This document shows, piece after piece, positions 8,320 through 15,497 of a stretch of DNA of 32,839 nt. The notes under the pieces were generated by a model, which was not told where the DNA came from, ran no database searches, and was given only the letters and a program-made list of their open reading frames with translations. A program made the position numbers and the translations under genes. The stretch's first letter is position 1. Each line of letters begins with the position of its first letter. Source of the stretch: Methanomassiliicoccales archaeon. Its GTDB lineage: Archaea; Thermoplasmatota; Thermoplasmata; SG8-5. The stretch spans positions 1-32,839 of the forward strand of contig JAUWNU010000012.1 of NCBI GenBank assembly GCA_030612505.1. Direction: 5' to 3'.

Positions 8320-10032
8320 CTATTTGTTAATGACTGCCTGGAACTCTGGCGTATCTCTGACTTTATCAAAGGAAGGGTCAGTCTTTGCCCTCTCTTTGAA
8401 TTCATCTTCAATATCTGCAGAGCGGGTAAGGAACGGCACAACCAATTTCAGATTGCCTTTCATGGCCTCTGCTGAAGATTTGTAATACCATGCAGCGGCA
8501 TTGTTCATTTCTCTCTTCACCACTTCATTCAGGGAAGCAATACAATCATCATATCGGCTCATCTTGAAATGGGCTGCTCCCTTGGTCAGATAAGCATCAA
8601 TATCATCCTTGTCAATGGCAATAAGCTGGTCAAAAGTAGCAATTGCATCATCATAATTTTCCAGAACAAACTGGACTGAGCCCTTATTATGCAATGCAAT
8701 AGTATCTTCAGGTGCCAGTTCAACTGCCTTTGCGAAGTATTCAAGAGCCTTATCATAATCGTCGTTTTCAAAATAATGGTCCCCAGCATCATTGCATAAG
8801 CCGGCATTTTCCGGATCCGCAGCTACTTTAGCAGCCCATAGGTCATCAGAAACAGTAGGTTCTGGCTCTGGTTCAGGAGCAGGTTCTTCAACTACTGGCT
8901 CGGGTTGAGTCTCTTCAACCTCGGGTTCTGGTTCAGCTTCTTCCACAACTGGTTTCTCAACCACTGGCTCAGGAGCGGGTTCTGGTTTTGGCTCAGCAAC
9001 AGGAACCGCATCAACAGTAATTTCTGGAGCTGCTTCTTCAACCTCTGGTTCTTCAGCAATGACAGGTTCTGGCTCAGGAGTTGGTTCCTCTGCCACTGGT
9101 TCTTCAGCAACTTCCGGTTCAGGAGCTGCTTCCGCAGGCCTTAATTCGGCAAGCTTGGCCTTGTAATCATCATTGTCTGGTGCCAAGTTAGTCAATTTCT
9201 CATAAATATCAGCGGCCTCATCATTCTTGTCCTCAGATAATAGGGCCCCAGCCTTTTTCTCAAGCAAACCAGTATCATCTGGCCTGAATTCAATAAGTTT
9301 GTCCAGGGCAGTCATATTATTCGGGTTTAGCTTCAGGACTTTCTCATATACCTCAGGATCCTTAGCCAGATATCCCAGCCTGAGATAAGATTCGATTGCC
9401 TCGGCAATCTGCCCATCAGCAACCAGTAACTCTGCACGCTTGCGCCAGAGTGCAGGGTCCTTTGGATTCTTTTTCAACTTATGGGTAATGGTCTCTAAAT
9501 CCACCGGAGAAAGTTCATCCAGCTTCTTTTTGAAAGACTCATTGTCAGGGGCAATTTTTACCATCTCTTCGAGAACCTCGGCAGCATCCTCCTCCTTCTT
9601 GCTGAGAACCAGAGCTTCAACTTTATTCTCCATGGCCTCAAGGTTATTTTCTTCATATTTCAGAACTTCATCAAAGCACATGACAGCATAGTTCAACATT
9701 GCACCGCTTTTCATGTGGACGATTCCACGGCTCATCCATGCATCAGTATTCTTGGGATTAAGCTGGGTTGCCTTGTCAAAACATTCTACAGCCCTGTCTG
9801 GCTCTCCGGTTTCAAAAAGACCATGGCCAGTTCTTGAAAATAATGCTGAAAATGCTTCGGGGGTATCTGCTATGTTCTCTTCCCTGTAAAGATATCTATG
9901 ACCACGTCGATATTCGGAGGCTGCCTTGTCAAGGTCGCCGCTCTTGAGGTGAGCATCAGCTTCGGCCAATAATTCCTCAATTACTGCAACGGCCTTGCTT
10001 TTCTTATCTTTCTTTCCTCCAAAAATAGGCAT
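8320..10032 (-). CDS. TPR-repeat protein with Pro/Glu-rich linker
   Basis: 570 residues, no signal peptide. Two blocks of tetratricopeptide repeats flank a low-complexity linker. The N-terminal block (about 20-293) contains units such as PKNTDAWMSRGIVHMKSG. The linker (~295-393) is almost entirely Pro, Glu, Val and Ala in EPEPV/VEEP steps. The C-terminal block (~400-520) has canonical repeats (YDKALEYFAKAVELAPED). TPRs usually bind protein partners; the extended linker would let the two blocks act separately. ATG at 10032 has GGAG 8 nt upstream. The gene is immediately followed by rfcS (9 nt), which suggests one transcript, although no functional link to the clamp loader is known to me. Confidence 0.9.
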   Translation of the reverse strand: MPIFGGKKDKKSKAVAVIEELLAEADAHLKSGDLDKAASEYRRGHRYLYREENIADTPEAFSALFSRTGHGLFETGEPDRAVECFDKATQLNPKNTDAWMSRGIVHMKSGAMLNYAVMCFDEVLKYEENNLEAMENKVEALVLSKKEEDAAEVLEEMVKIAPDNESFKKKLDELSPVDLETITHKLKKNPKDPALWRKRAELLVADGQIAEAIESYLRLGYLAKDPEVYEKVLKLNPNNMTALDKLIEFRPDDTGLLEKKAGALLSEDKNDEAADIYEKLTNLAPDNDDYKAKLAELRPAEAAPEPEVAEEPVAEEPTPEPEPVIAEEPEVEEAAPEITVDAVPVAEPKPEPAPEPVVEKPVVEEAEPEPEVEETQPEPVVEEPAPEPEPEPTVSDDLWAAKVAADPENAGLCNDAGDHYFENDDYDKALEYFAKAVELAPEDTIALHNKGSVQFVLENYDDAIATFDQLIAIDKDDIDAYLTKGAAHFKMSRYDDCIASLNEVVKREMNNAAAWYYKSSAEAMKGNLKLVVPFLTRSADIEDEFKERAKTDPSFDKVRDTPEFQAVINK

Positions 10033-10120
10033 TTCATGTTCTCCATATATCTCTAATCAAGTATACAGTGGCTTAATCGCTTAATTGGTTATAAACCCTT
10101 CGTCAAAGCACCATATGGCA

Positions 10121-10277
10121 TGTAAACTACCAGGCCCTAAAGAACCTGGCGTTTTCAATTGAATAGGATAGATGCCAGGCACTTTATGGCTGTATGTTTA
10201 CACAGAGCAGTCGCACACCTAAATTATTGGAACAAACGTTCCAATTTCATATGTTTGCACATGTACGGTATGCGACG
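10121..10277 (+). repeat. Structured intergenic element, copy A (second copy at 26752-26960)
   Basis: Starts TGTAAACTACCAG and ends ATGTACGGTATGCGACG. TGTAAAC (10121) can pair with GTTTACA (10196), closing a branch that contains the hairpin CCAGG/CCTGG with CCCTAAAG in its loop and a second small hairpin. A separate 8-bp hairpin ATTGGAAC/GTTCCAAT (10226-10245) follows CACACCTAA. Copy B keeps the same unpaired words but has different stem bases that still pair. Lies in the 292-bp divergent gap between the TPR gene and the RING gene, upstream of the latter's TATA box. Either a non-coding RNA or a transposase-less relative of an IS200/IS605-type element; the strand given is only the reading direction used here. 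Confidence 0.7.
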
Positions 10278-10290
10278 AACACTCATGCAC

Positions 10291-10303
10291 AAAAATATAT
10301 ATT
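10291..10303 (+). promoter_or_regulatory. Box-A promoter of the RING/zinc-ribbon gene
   Basis: AAAAATATATATT is centred 27-28 nt before the ATG at 10325, the spacing expected if transcription starts at or next to the start codon. No Shine-Dalgarno sequence precedes the ATG, which fits a leaderless mRNA. Confidence 0.6.
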
Positions 10304-10324
10304 CATGAGTGAAATGCGGTTCTC

Positions 10325-10852
10325 ATGGTGGAGAGAACCACACGAAAGCCTAGACGGATGAGTTTAAGACGCCCCTTGCCGCCACCTCCAAAGGAAAAAC
10401 CGGTGCCGCATATACCAAAAAAACCTGTGTTAGCTTCAACAGGGACAAAGGTTGACAGATTATGTGCAATTTGCCTGGGAAAGCTTGAGCCAGGAGTTGC
10501 CATCACCTTCTGCAAATGTGGAAAATTCTTTCATTTAGATTGTATCTCGGAAATCAAGATTTGCCCATTATGCCAACATGAAACCGAGTTCAGTCATATT
10601 GTTGTTGATGAGAGCCAGATACCAGAAAAGAGTCAATCTCAAGTTTCAACAGAAGAACCACATGAGGAAGAATTTTATGAAGAAGTGTTCCAGTGCCCAT
10701 TATGTGAGGCCTATGTTGAGGAATCTGCCGCAGAGTGCCAATGCGGTGCCCAGTTTGACACTGAAGAGGAAATATACACCTGCCCTGATTGTGAAGCAGA
10801 GGTAAAGCCAGATGCTATTGAATGCCCAAAATGCGGACTATCATTCGAGTGA
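10325..10852 (+). CDS. RING-like finger plus zinc-ribbon protein
   Basis: 175 residues. After a basic, Pro-rich N-terminus (1-34), residues 47-83 form a C4HC3 finger: C47, C50, C63, C65, H70, C73, C80, C83. The spacing (2-12-1-4-2-6-2) is the same as in the C-terminal finger of the giant protein at 1059-5807, and the order of ligands is that of RING-CH/PHD-type fingers. An acidic linker leads to two zinc ribbons (CPLC...CQCG at ~123-141 and CPDC...CPKCG at ~153-172). Such modules bind proteins or nucleic acids; a ubiquitin-ligase-like role is possible but has no direct support here, since no E1/E2 or ubiquitin-like gene is in the window. It heads the pcc1-pfdB cluster, 63 bp before pcc1. Confidence 0.85.
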   Translation: MVERTTRKPRRMSLRRPLPPPPKEKPVPHIPKKPVLASTGTKVDRLCAICLGKLEPGVAITFCKCGKFFHLDCISEIKICPLCQHETEFSHIVVDESQIPEKSQSQVSTEEPHEEEFYEEVFQCPLCEAYVEESAAECQCGAQFDTEEEIYTCPDCEAEVKPDAIECPKCGLSFE

Positions 10853-10882
10853 GCTACCAGCCTTTTCGAGGCAGTATCTACA

Positions 10883-10892
10883 ATTATTAATA
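10883..10892 (+). promoter_or_regulatory. Putative box-A promoter of pcc1
   Basis: ATTATTAATA is centred about 28 nt before the pcc1 ATG in the 63-bp gap after the RING gene. No Shine-Dalgarno sequence is seen, so a leaderless start for the pcc1-pfdB-DHH transcript is likely. Confidence 0.45.
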
Positions 10893-10915
10893 TCGGAAGC
10901 TTATCCCCAATCATC

Positions 10916-11149
10916 ATGCGAGCAGAGGTTCGTATCTATGCAGAGGATAAAGCAAAGCTTCTGGCAGATGCTTTACGGCCTGAAATGGAGGTCACTGAAA
11001 GGTCTAGTGTCGAAATACTGGCAGACGGTAATGACCTTGTGATAATAATTCAGACAGAGGATGTGGTGTCCCTTCGGGCGGCCACAAATTCCTACCTTAG
11101 ATGGACAAAGCTCGCAATTGACAGTCAAGAAGCAGTTAATATGCAATAA
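10916..11149 (+). CDS. pcc1: KEOPS complex subunit Pcc1
   Basis: 77 residues, the normal size for archaeal Pcc1. Alternating beta strands and the conserved C-terminal pattern SLRAATNSYLRW identify the family. Pcc1 is the dimerisation and tRNA-binding subunit of KEOPS, which makes t6A at position 37 of ANN-decoding tRNAs together with Kae1, Bud32 and Cgi121; those partners are not in this window. Pcc1 next to prefoldin beta is a common euryarchaeal arrangement. ATG at 10916 appears leaderless. Confidence 0.9.
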   Translation: MRAEVRIYAEDKAKLLADALRPEMEVTERSSVEILADGNDLVIIIQTEDVVSLRAATNSYLRWTKLAIDSQEAVNMQ

Positions 11150-11164
11150 AAGGAGTTGAGTAAG

Positions 11165-11530
11165 ATGGCAGCAGATATGAATGCAGATATGCAGAACAAG
11201 CTAATGCAGTTTCAGCAGATACAGCAGCAAGTGCAAGTAATAGGCCAGCAGAAATACCAGGTTGATATCCAGATCACAGAACTGGAAAAGACAATGGATG
11301 AGCTGGACAAGGTGAAAAAGGGCGCTGAGATATACAAAAGCGTTGGCACAATTCTGGTAAGAAATGATGACAAGGAAGCCCTGAAAACCGAGCTGGAGGA
11401 TAAGAAAGAAACTCTGGAAATTCGGGTTAAAACCCTGGCAAATCAGGAAAAGACACTCAAGGAAATGCATCAGAACCTCCAGGAAGAGCTTACAAAGGCA
11501 TTCCAGCAGGACGAAAAAGCGTCTGAATGA
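11165..11530 (+). CDS. pfdB: Prefoldin subunit beta
   Basis: 121 residues from the ATG at 11165. Two long heptad-rich helices flank a beta-hairpin region (IYKSVGTILVRND), the jellyfish-tentacle architecture of prefoldin beta; Gln-rich N-terminal helix and Lys/Glu-rich C-terminal helix. Prefoldin (alpha2 beta4) captures unfolded proteins and passes them to the thermosome. A TTG at 11156 would add three residues, but AAGGAG at 11150-11155 is 9 nt from the ATG and only abuts the TTG, so the ATG is preferred. Lies 15 nt after pcc1 and 7 nt before the DHH gene. Confidence 0.95.
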   Translation: MAADMNADMQNKLMQFQQIQQQVQVIGQQKYQVDIQITELEKTMDELDKVKKGAEIYKSVGTILVRNDDKEALKTELEDKKETLEIRVKTLANQEKTLKEMHQNLQEELTKAFQQDEKASE

Positions 11531-11537
11531 CAGTAGC

Positions 11538-12500
11538 ATGAAAGACCTGGCAAGCATAATAAGAGCAGACCTTGAGAAACAAAGCAAGGTCATTTTTCTT
11601 CATTCCAATGCAGACCTAGACTCGGTAGGCAGTGCAATTGCTCTGAAATTATTTTTTGACAATGCCAGACTATGCGCTCCGGCAGGAATTTCCCACCTGG
11701 GAAAGAAATTGCTTGGGGACATGAACATTGAGGCATCGGATGATTTTGACCTCCAACAGGACGAGAAAGCAATTGTTGTTGATGCCCATGGGGATTCTTC
11801 CCTGGGATACGGAGGAATTGACTGGCCCAATGCCATTGTTATTGACCATCATGGGCTTACTGGTGAGCTCATAGCCAGCGCATCTTACATTGATGAAACT
11901 GCAACTTCGACATGCGAACTTGTCTGGGATATTATCGGCAAGTCGAAGGAACTTAATGAGAAAATTGCAATGGCATTAATGGCAGGAATTCTGGCAGACA
12001 CCGGCCATCTAAAAAGAGGCAGCCACAGGACCCTGGCTGCTGCATCAGAAATTTTACTGGCATCCGGCCTTTGTATGGACGATTTAGTTTCAGTGTTCAA
12101 TAGTTCAGATGACCAGGACATGAGCCGCCGCATCTCCAGACTAAAAGGCGCACAGCGGCTGAAACATCACAGGATCGGGCAATGGCTCATTGCAGTTTCC
12201 GAGGTTGGGGCATTCGAGTCAGCAGTATGCCATGCGCTTCTGAACATAGGGGCAGATGTGGCAATTGTTGGTTCCCAGAAGGATGATGATTTCCGGATAA
12301 CTGGCCGGGCCACAAAACCCGCAGTGAAAGCAGGGATTCATCTTGGAAACATGATGAATTTAATTTCCCAGGAATGCGGCGGGGAAGGAGGAGGCCATGA
12401 TGGGGCTGCTGGCTTTTCCGGGACCGGAGATGTAGAGGCAATGCTGAACATCTGCGTTGATAATTCTATGGCAACCCTGAAGGGAAAAGAACGGGATTGA
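11538..12500 (+). CDS. DHH/DHHA1-family phosphoesterase (RecJ/NrnA-like)
   Basis: 320 residues. Motif I is HSNADLDS (22-29), motif II VVDAHGD (D82), motif III VIDHHG (D103-H104-H105) and motif IV ADTG (D154), together forming the two-metal site. The C-terminal DHHA1 domain carries GGEGGGHDGAAG near 287-298. Relatives act as single-strand exonucleases or as oligonucleotide/cyclic-dinucleotide phosphodiesterases; which applies here cannot be told from sequence. The first motif has Ala where many members have Pro (N-P-D). It follows pfdB by 7 nt and ends before a hairpin pair at 12508-12552. Confidence 0.92.
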   Translation: MKDLASIIRADLEKQSKVIFLHSNADLDSVGSAIALKLFFDNARLCAPAGISHLGKKLLGDMNIEASDDFDLQQDEKAIVVDAHGDSSLGYGGIDWPNAIVIDHHGLTGELIASASYIDETATSTCELVWDIIGKSKELNEKIAMALMAGILADTGHLKRGSHRTLAAASEILLASGLCMDDLVSVFNSSDDQDMSRRISRLKGAQRLKHHRIGQWLIAVSEVGAFESAVCHALLNIGADVAIVGSQKDDDFRITGRATKPAVKAGIHLGNMMNLISQECGGEGGGHDGAAGFSGTGDVEAMLNICVDNSMATLKGKERD

Positions 12501-12507
12501 GGGCTCC

Positions 12508-12552
12508 CCACCCTAAAGGATGGTCTGCTTTCGGGTTAACGCCCGAAAGCAG
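12508..12552 (+). terminator. Double hairpin after the DHH gene
   Basis: CCA-C-CC-TAAA-GG-A-TGG (12508-12523) is followed by a perfect 11-bp hairpin CTGCTTTCGGG / CCCGAAAGCAG (12525-12552, loop TTAACG). It sits 8 nt past the DHH stop and before the next promoter, so it may end or protect the upstream transcript, but no T-run follows directly. The stem belongs to a family with two more members at 25664 and 25706. Confidence 0.5.
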
Positions 12553-12574
12553 CGGTATTAGGGCGTGGTGCATG

Positions 12575-12597
12575 TTTAATAAAAACCAAATATATGC
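12575..12597 (+). promoter_or_regulatory. Putative promoter of the DUF106-cmk-cbf5 operon
   Basis: TTTAATAAAAA and AAATATATG lie 50-70 nt before the DUF106 ATG, in the gap after the double hairpin. AAGGAG at 12634-12639 then serves as ribosome binding site. Confidence 0.45.
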
Positions 12598-12644
12598 AGA
12601 AATCCTATTATAGTGAATAGTATTCCATCCAGCAAGGAGAATAT

Positions 12645-13694
12645 ATGACAGCCGGAAGTCCCCCACAAAAGCAACAAGGTTCCAGTTCCCAGATACTCAT
12701 GATGATGATGCTATTTGCAACCATGTTCATCATGTTCGATACAGATATGAGGAATGGAATTGGTGGTATAGCAGGCATTATCCTTGAGCCAATAATCGGA
12801 TTTGATAAGAATTTTCCATTAATGACAGTTATGCTGGCAGGTCTTGGCCTGGTAACATTTTCAAGTATAGTTCGAGATTACTTTATCGATTGGACAGAAT
12901 CCGCCGAGAAGCAGGCCAGGATGAAAGATTTCAACAAAGTCCTCAAGGAAGCCAGGATGGCCGGGAACGAGGCAAGGACAAAGCGCTTACAGGAACAGCA
13001 AATGGAGATGTCCAAGGACCAGATGGCATCAACCATGGACCAGATGAAGCCAATGATGTTCACAATGATATTTCTGGTAGCCACATTTGCTTTTATCGGT
13101 TCATTTATCGAGAGTATTCCTGGAGCAGTATTCTCGGTTCCATGGAAAGCCAATGTTGATATGGTGGCCCATGCAGTGTCAGGGAATCAATGCTGTGCAT
13201 TCACTAATTGGATGTTACTTTACATGCTTGTTTCAATGTCATTCAGCCAGATTATTTCACGTATTCTAAAATGGTACAAATTCACCAGGATGCTTGAGAA
13301 CCCTGAAAAGTACGCCAAAAAGGAAGAGCCAGAAGAAGAGGAAGAAGATGGCTGGGAAGACGAAGACCTTGAGGGTGACGAGGACGATGAATATCTGGAA
13401 ATAGCGGACTCAGATGAGTCCGTTACAGAATCTGATGATTCTGCAAATGGTGAGGAAGAGGATGAAGAGCCAGATGATGAAGAAGAATACGATGATGATG
13501 ATCTAGAAGTAGATGATGATGTTTTGGACTCTGCTGATCCCGAAGAACCTGACCATGACCTGGAAATCATCATGGAAAATTATGCCGTTGAGACGGTTGA
13601 GACTGGCGTTGAAAAGGTTGATAAAACAACCGGAAAAATGCCAGATAAAGCAACCGAAGAAATGGCATATAAGCCAGTAAAAATAGAGGATTAA
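12645..13694 (+). CDS. EMC3/TMCO1-family (DUF106) membrane protein with hyperacidic tail
   Basis: 349 residues. Four membrane segments are visible at about 17-32, 57-77, 136-156 and 186-206; a charged, Met- and Lys-rich helical region (85-135) lies between TM2 and TM3, as in the Oxa1-superfamily insertases of archaea (DUF106), which are related to eukaryotic EMC3 and TMCO1. Expected role: insertion of membrane proteins with the ribosome or Sec. Unusual is the C-terminal tail, residues ~227-309, made almost wholly of Glu and Asp, then a mixed ~40-residue end. AAGGAG 5 nt before the ATG. Two nucleotides separate its stop from cmk. Confidence 0.9.
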   Translation: MTAGSPPQKQQGSSSQILMMMMLFATMFIMFDTDMRNGIGGIAGIILEPIIGFDKNFPLMTVMLAGLGLVTFSSIVRDYFIDWTESAEKQARMKDFNKVLKEARMAGNEARTKRLQEQQMEMSKDQMASTMDQMKPMMFTMIFLVATFAFIGSFIESIPGAVFSVPWKANVDMVAHAVSGNQCCAFTNWMLLYMLVSMSFSQIISRILKWYKFTRMLENPEKYAKKEEPEEEEEDGWEDEDLEGDEDDEYLEIADSDESVTESDDSANGEEEDEEPDDEEEYDDDDLEVDDDVLDSADPEEPDHDLEIIMENYAVETVETGVEKVDKTTGKMPDKATEEMAYKPVKIED

Positions 13695-13696
13695 TT

Positions 13697-14230
13697 ATGA
13701 TAATTACAATCAGCGGTCCACCGGGAAGCGGAAAGACCACTGTTGGCAAACTTCTGGCTGAGAAATTAAATTATGAATTCATTTCAACTGGCATGGTATT
13801 CCGCCAGATGGCTGAAGAAAAGGAAATCAGCCTGGAAAAACTCGGCGAAATGGCACTGGAAGACCATGAGATTGACAAGGAACTTGATAAACGAATAATA
13901 GCCCTGGCCAAAGAAAAGAAAAAGCTTGTTCTGGAGGGAAGATTGGCTGGCCACATGCTGCACTTGAACGGCATAAAAGCGTTCAAGATACGGGTGGATG
14001 CACATATTCATACCCGGGCAGAAAGGATTGCTGGAAGAGAGGATAAATCACCTGAGCAGGTCCGGAAAGAAATAGAAATCAGAGCAGACTGCGAATGGAA
14101 GCGTTATAATGAGATTTATGGAATTGACCAGAACTCGCTGGCTGTTTATGATTTTATTGTGCATTCTGATGATGCAACACCTGAGGAACTGGTTGCCCAG
14201 ATAATCAAAGAGACAGAGGTGGCTGTATGA
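13697..14230 (+). CDS. cmk: Cytidylate kinase, archaeal type
   Basis: 177 residues. P-loop GPPGSGKTT at 7-15; LEGRLAGH at ~77-84 and the RIAGRE region fit the short archaeal CMK family, which phosphorylates CMP and dCMP with ATP. The lid is short, as usual for this group. Starts 2 nt after the DUF106 stop, with GAGGATTAATT before the ATG, and overlaps cbf5 by 4 nt (ATGA). DUF106-cmk-cbf5 is a conserved euryarchaeal string. Confidence 0.95.
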   Translation: MIITISGPPGSGKTTVGKLLAEKLNYEFISTGMVFRQMAEEKEISLEKLGEMALEDHEIDKELDKRIIALAKEKKKLVLEGRLAGHMLHLNGIKAFKIRVDAHIHTRAERIAGREDKSPEQVRKEIEIRADCEWKRYNEIYGIDQNSLAVYDFIVHSDDATPEELVAQIIKETEVAV

Positions 14231-15195
14231 GCAATCTGGCAAGCTCCCAACATGGTGTGGCACCGGAAGACCGTGATATTAAGGAACATTTAAAAAAAGG
14301 CATAGTCATTGTTGACAAACCTCAAGGGCCAACAAGCCATCAGATTTCCGCCTGGGTGCGGAACATGGCAGGCGCTGAAAAAGCTGGGCATGGTGGCACA
14401 TTAGACCCAAATGTTTCCGGTATTCTTCCAATAGCATTTGATGATTCACTGAAAGCCTTGCAAGTTTTATTGCTGGACTCAAAGGAATACATCGCAATAA
14501 TGAGATTGCACGGCCAGGCAGACCGAAAGGCCATAGAAGCAGTATTCGAAGAGTTCACAACTGCACTTTACCAGACACCGCCAGTTAGGTCTGCGGTAAA
14601 ACGCGAGCGCAGAATTCGAACAATCCATGAAATGGAGATTCTTGAAATTAAAGGATTGAATGTTTTATTCAGGGTAGTTTGCGAGTCTGGAACATATATC
14701 CGGACATTATGCGTGGACATGGGTGATGCACTGTCAGTAGGCGGTCATATGCTGGAACTCCGCAGGTCAAGAACGGCAAAATTCGATGAGAGCCATCTAG
14801 TAAAATTGCAGGATTTGAAGGATGCCTTTGTTGCCTATGAGGAAGATGGCGATGAAAATCTCCTGAGAAAGGTAATCCTGCCCTTCGAAAGAATGCTTGA
14901 CCACTTGCCGAAAGTGTACGTCAAGGATTCTGCGGTGGACGCAATCTGCCACGGGGCAGATGTTGCAGTTCCAGGCATAAACAAGATAGAAGGACTATTC
15001 GGCAAGGGCGATATTGTGGCTATCATGACCCAGAAAAACGAGGGAATAGCCATTGGAGAGGCAAAGATGCCTGCCAGCAAGATTCTGGAAAGCACAAAGG
15101 GCAGTGCAATCAATCTTCAGAGAGTGTTCATGGCCCCAGGAACGTATCCAAAGCTCTGGAAGCGCGCCGTAATCCAAAAGAATAAAAAAGTCTGA
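14227..15195 (+). CDS. cbf5: tRNA/rRNA pseudouridine synthase Cbf5 (H/ACA RNP catalytic subunit)
   Basis: 322 residues. TruB-type catalytic core with GHGGTLDPNVSG (Asp60 is the nucleophile), the QTPPVRSAVKR strand and the GTYIRTL motif at ~156-162. A PUA domain follows at ~235-310. Cbf5 works with Nop10, Gar1 and L7Ae on H/ACA guide RNAs and also alone on tRNA U55. Starts inside the cmk stop (ATGA overlap), so translation is coupled. Its stop codon (15193-15195) overlaps the outer end of the inverted repeat at 15194-15387. Confidence 0.96.
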   Translation: MSNLASSQHGVAPEDRDIKEHLKKGIVIVDKPQGPTSHQISAWVRNMAGAEKAGHGGTLDPNVSGILPIAFDDSLKALQVLLLDSKEYIAIMRLHGQADRKAIEAVFEEFTTALYQTPPVRSAVKRERRIRTIHEMEILEIKGLNVLFRVVCESGTYIRTLCVDMGDALSVGGHMLELRRSRTAKFDESHLVKLQDLKDAFVAYEEDGDENLLRKVILPFERMLDHLPKVYVKDSAVDAICHGADVAVPGINKIEGLFGKGDIVAIMTQKNEGIAIGEAKMPASKILESTKGSAINLQRVFMAPGTYPKLWKRAVIQKNKKV

Positions 15196-15387
15196 TTACG
15201 GAATTTTTTGATTGAATATGTGATAAATTGCTCAATCAAGGCGAATACTATTGAACGTTGAATTTATCTATCGTATTCACCAATTGCTTTTACATCATTT
15301 CGAGCAGCATGGCACTAATTTTGTTAATATATTTTTTCGTACCATGGTCGAATGCGATGTTAGTTAATGTTGTGAGTTGCATTCAAC
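15194..15387 (-). repeat. Hairpin-rich element, copy 1 (inverted, left of the methyltransferase)
   Basis: The reverse complement of this stretch aligns along nearly its whole length with copies 2 (16162-16388) and 3 (17409-17632). Read on the minus strand it starts GTTGAATGCAAC and ends ATTCCGTAATC, stopping at the cbf5 stop codon and so lacking the fourth hairpin arm. Stems: GTTGAATGC/GCATTCGAC, ATGGTAC/GTGCCAT and GAATAC/GTATTC. Stem bases differ from copies 2 and 3 but still pair. Confidence 0.8.
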
Positions 15388-15397
15388 ATTATAAATT
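15388..15397 (+). promoter_or_regulatory. Possible box A upstream of the methyltransferase
   Basis: ATTATAAATT directly follows the inner end of copy 1 and lies about 105 nt before the TTG start. This would give a leader near 80 nt; a second AT-rich stretch at 15440-15456 is an alternative. Weak call. Confidence 0.25.
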
Positions 15398-15497
15398 CCA
15401 CAATTCCGATGTGAATTCTGGTTATGCACAATTCTTCAATTAGTAAAGATAAAATGCTAATTCATTCTTACCTTACCTTCAGCAGGAGAAGGATTCT

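Noticed and set aside
10812-11042. 76-codon plus-strand frame across the RING/pcc1 junction
   Set aside because: Overlaps two better supported genes in another frame.
13220-13573. Ser-rich open frame opposite the acidic tail
   Set aside because: Asp/Glu codon runs read in reverse give Ser runs; no independent support.
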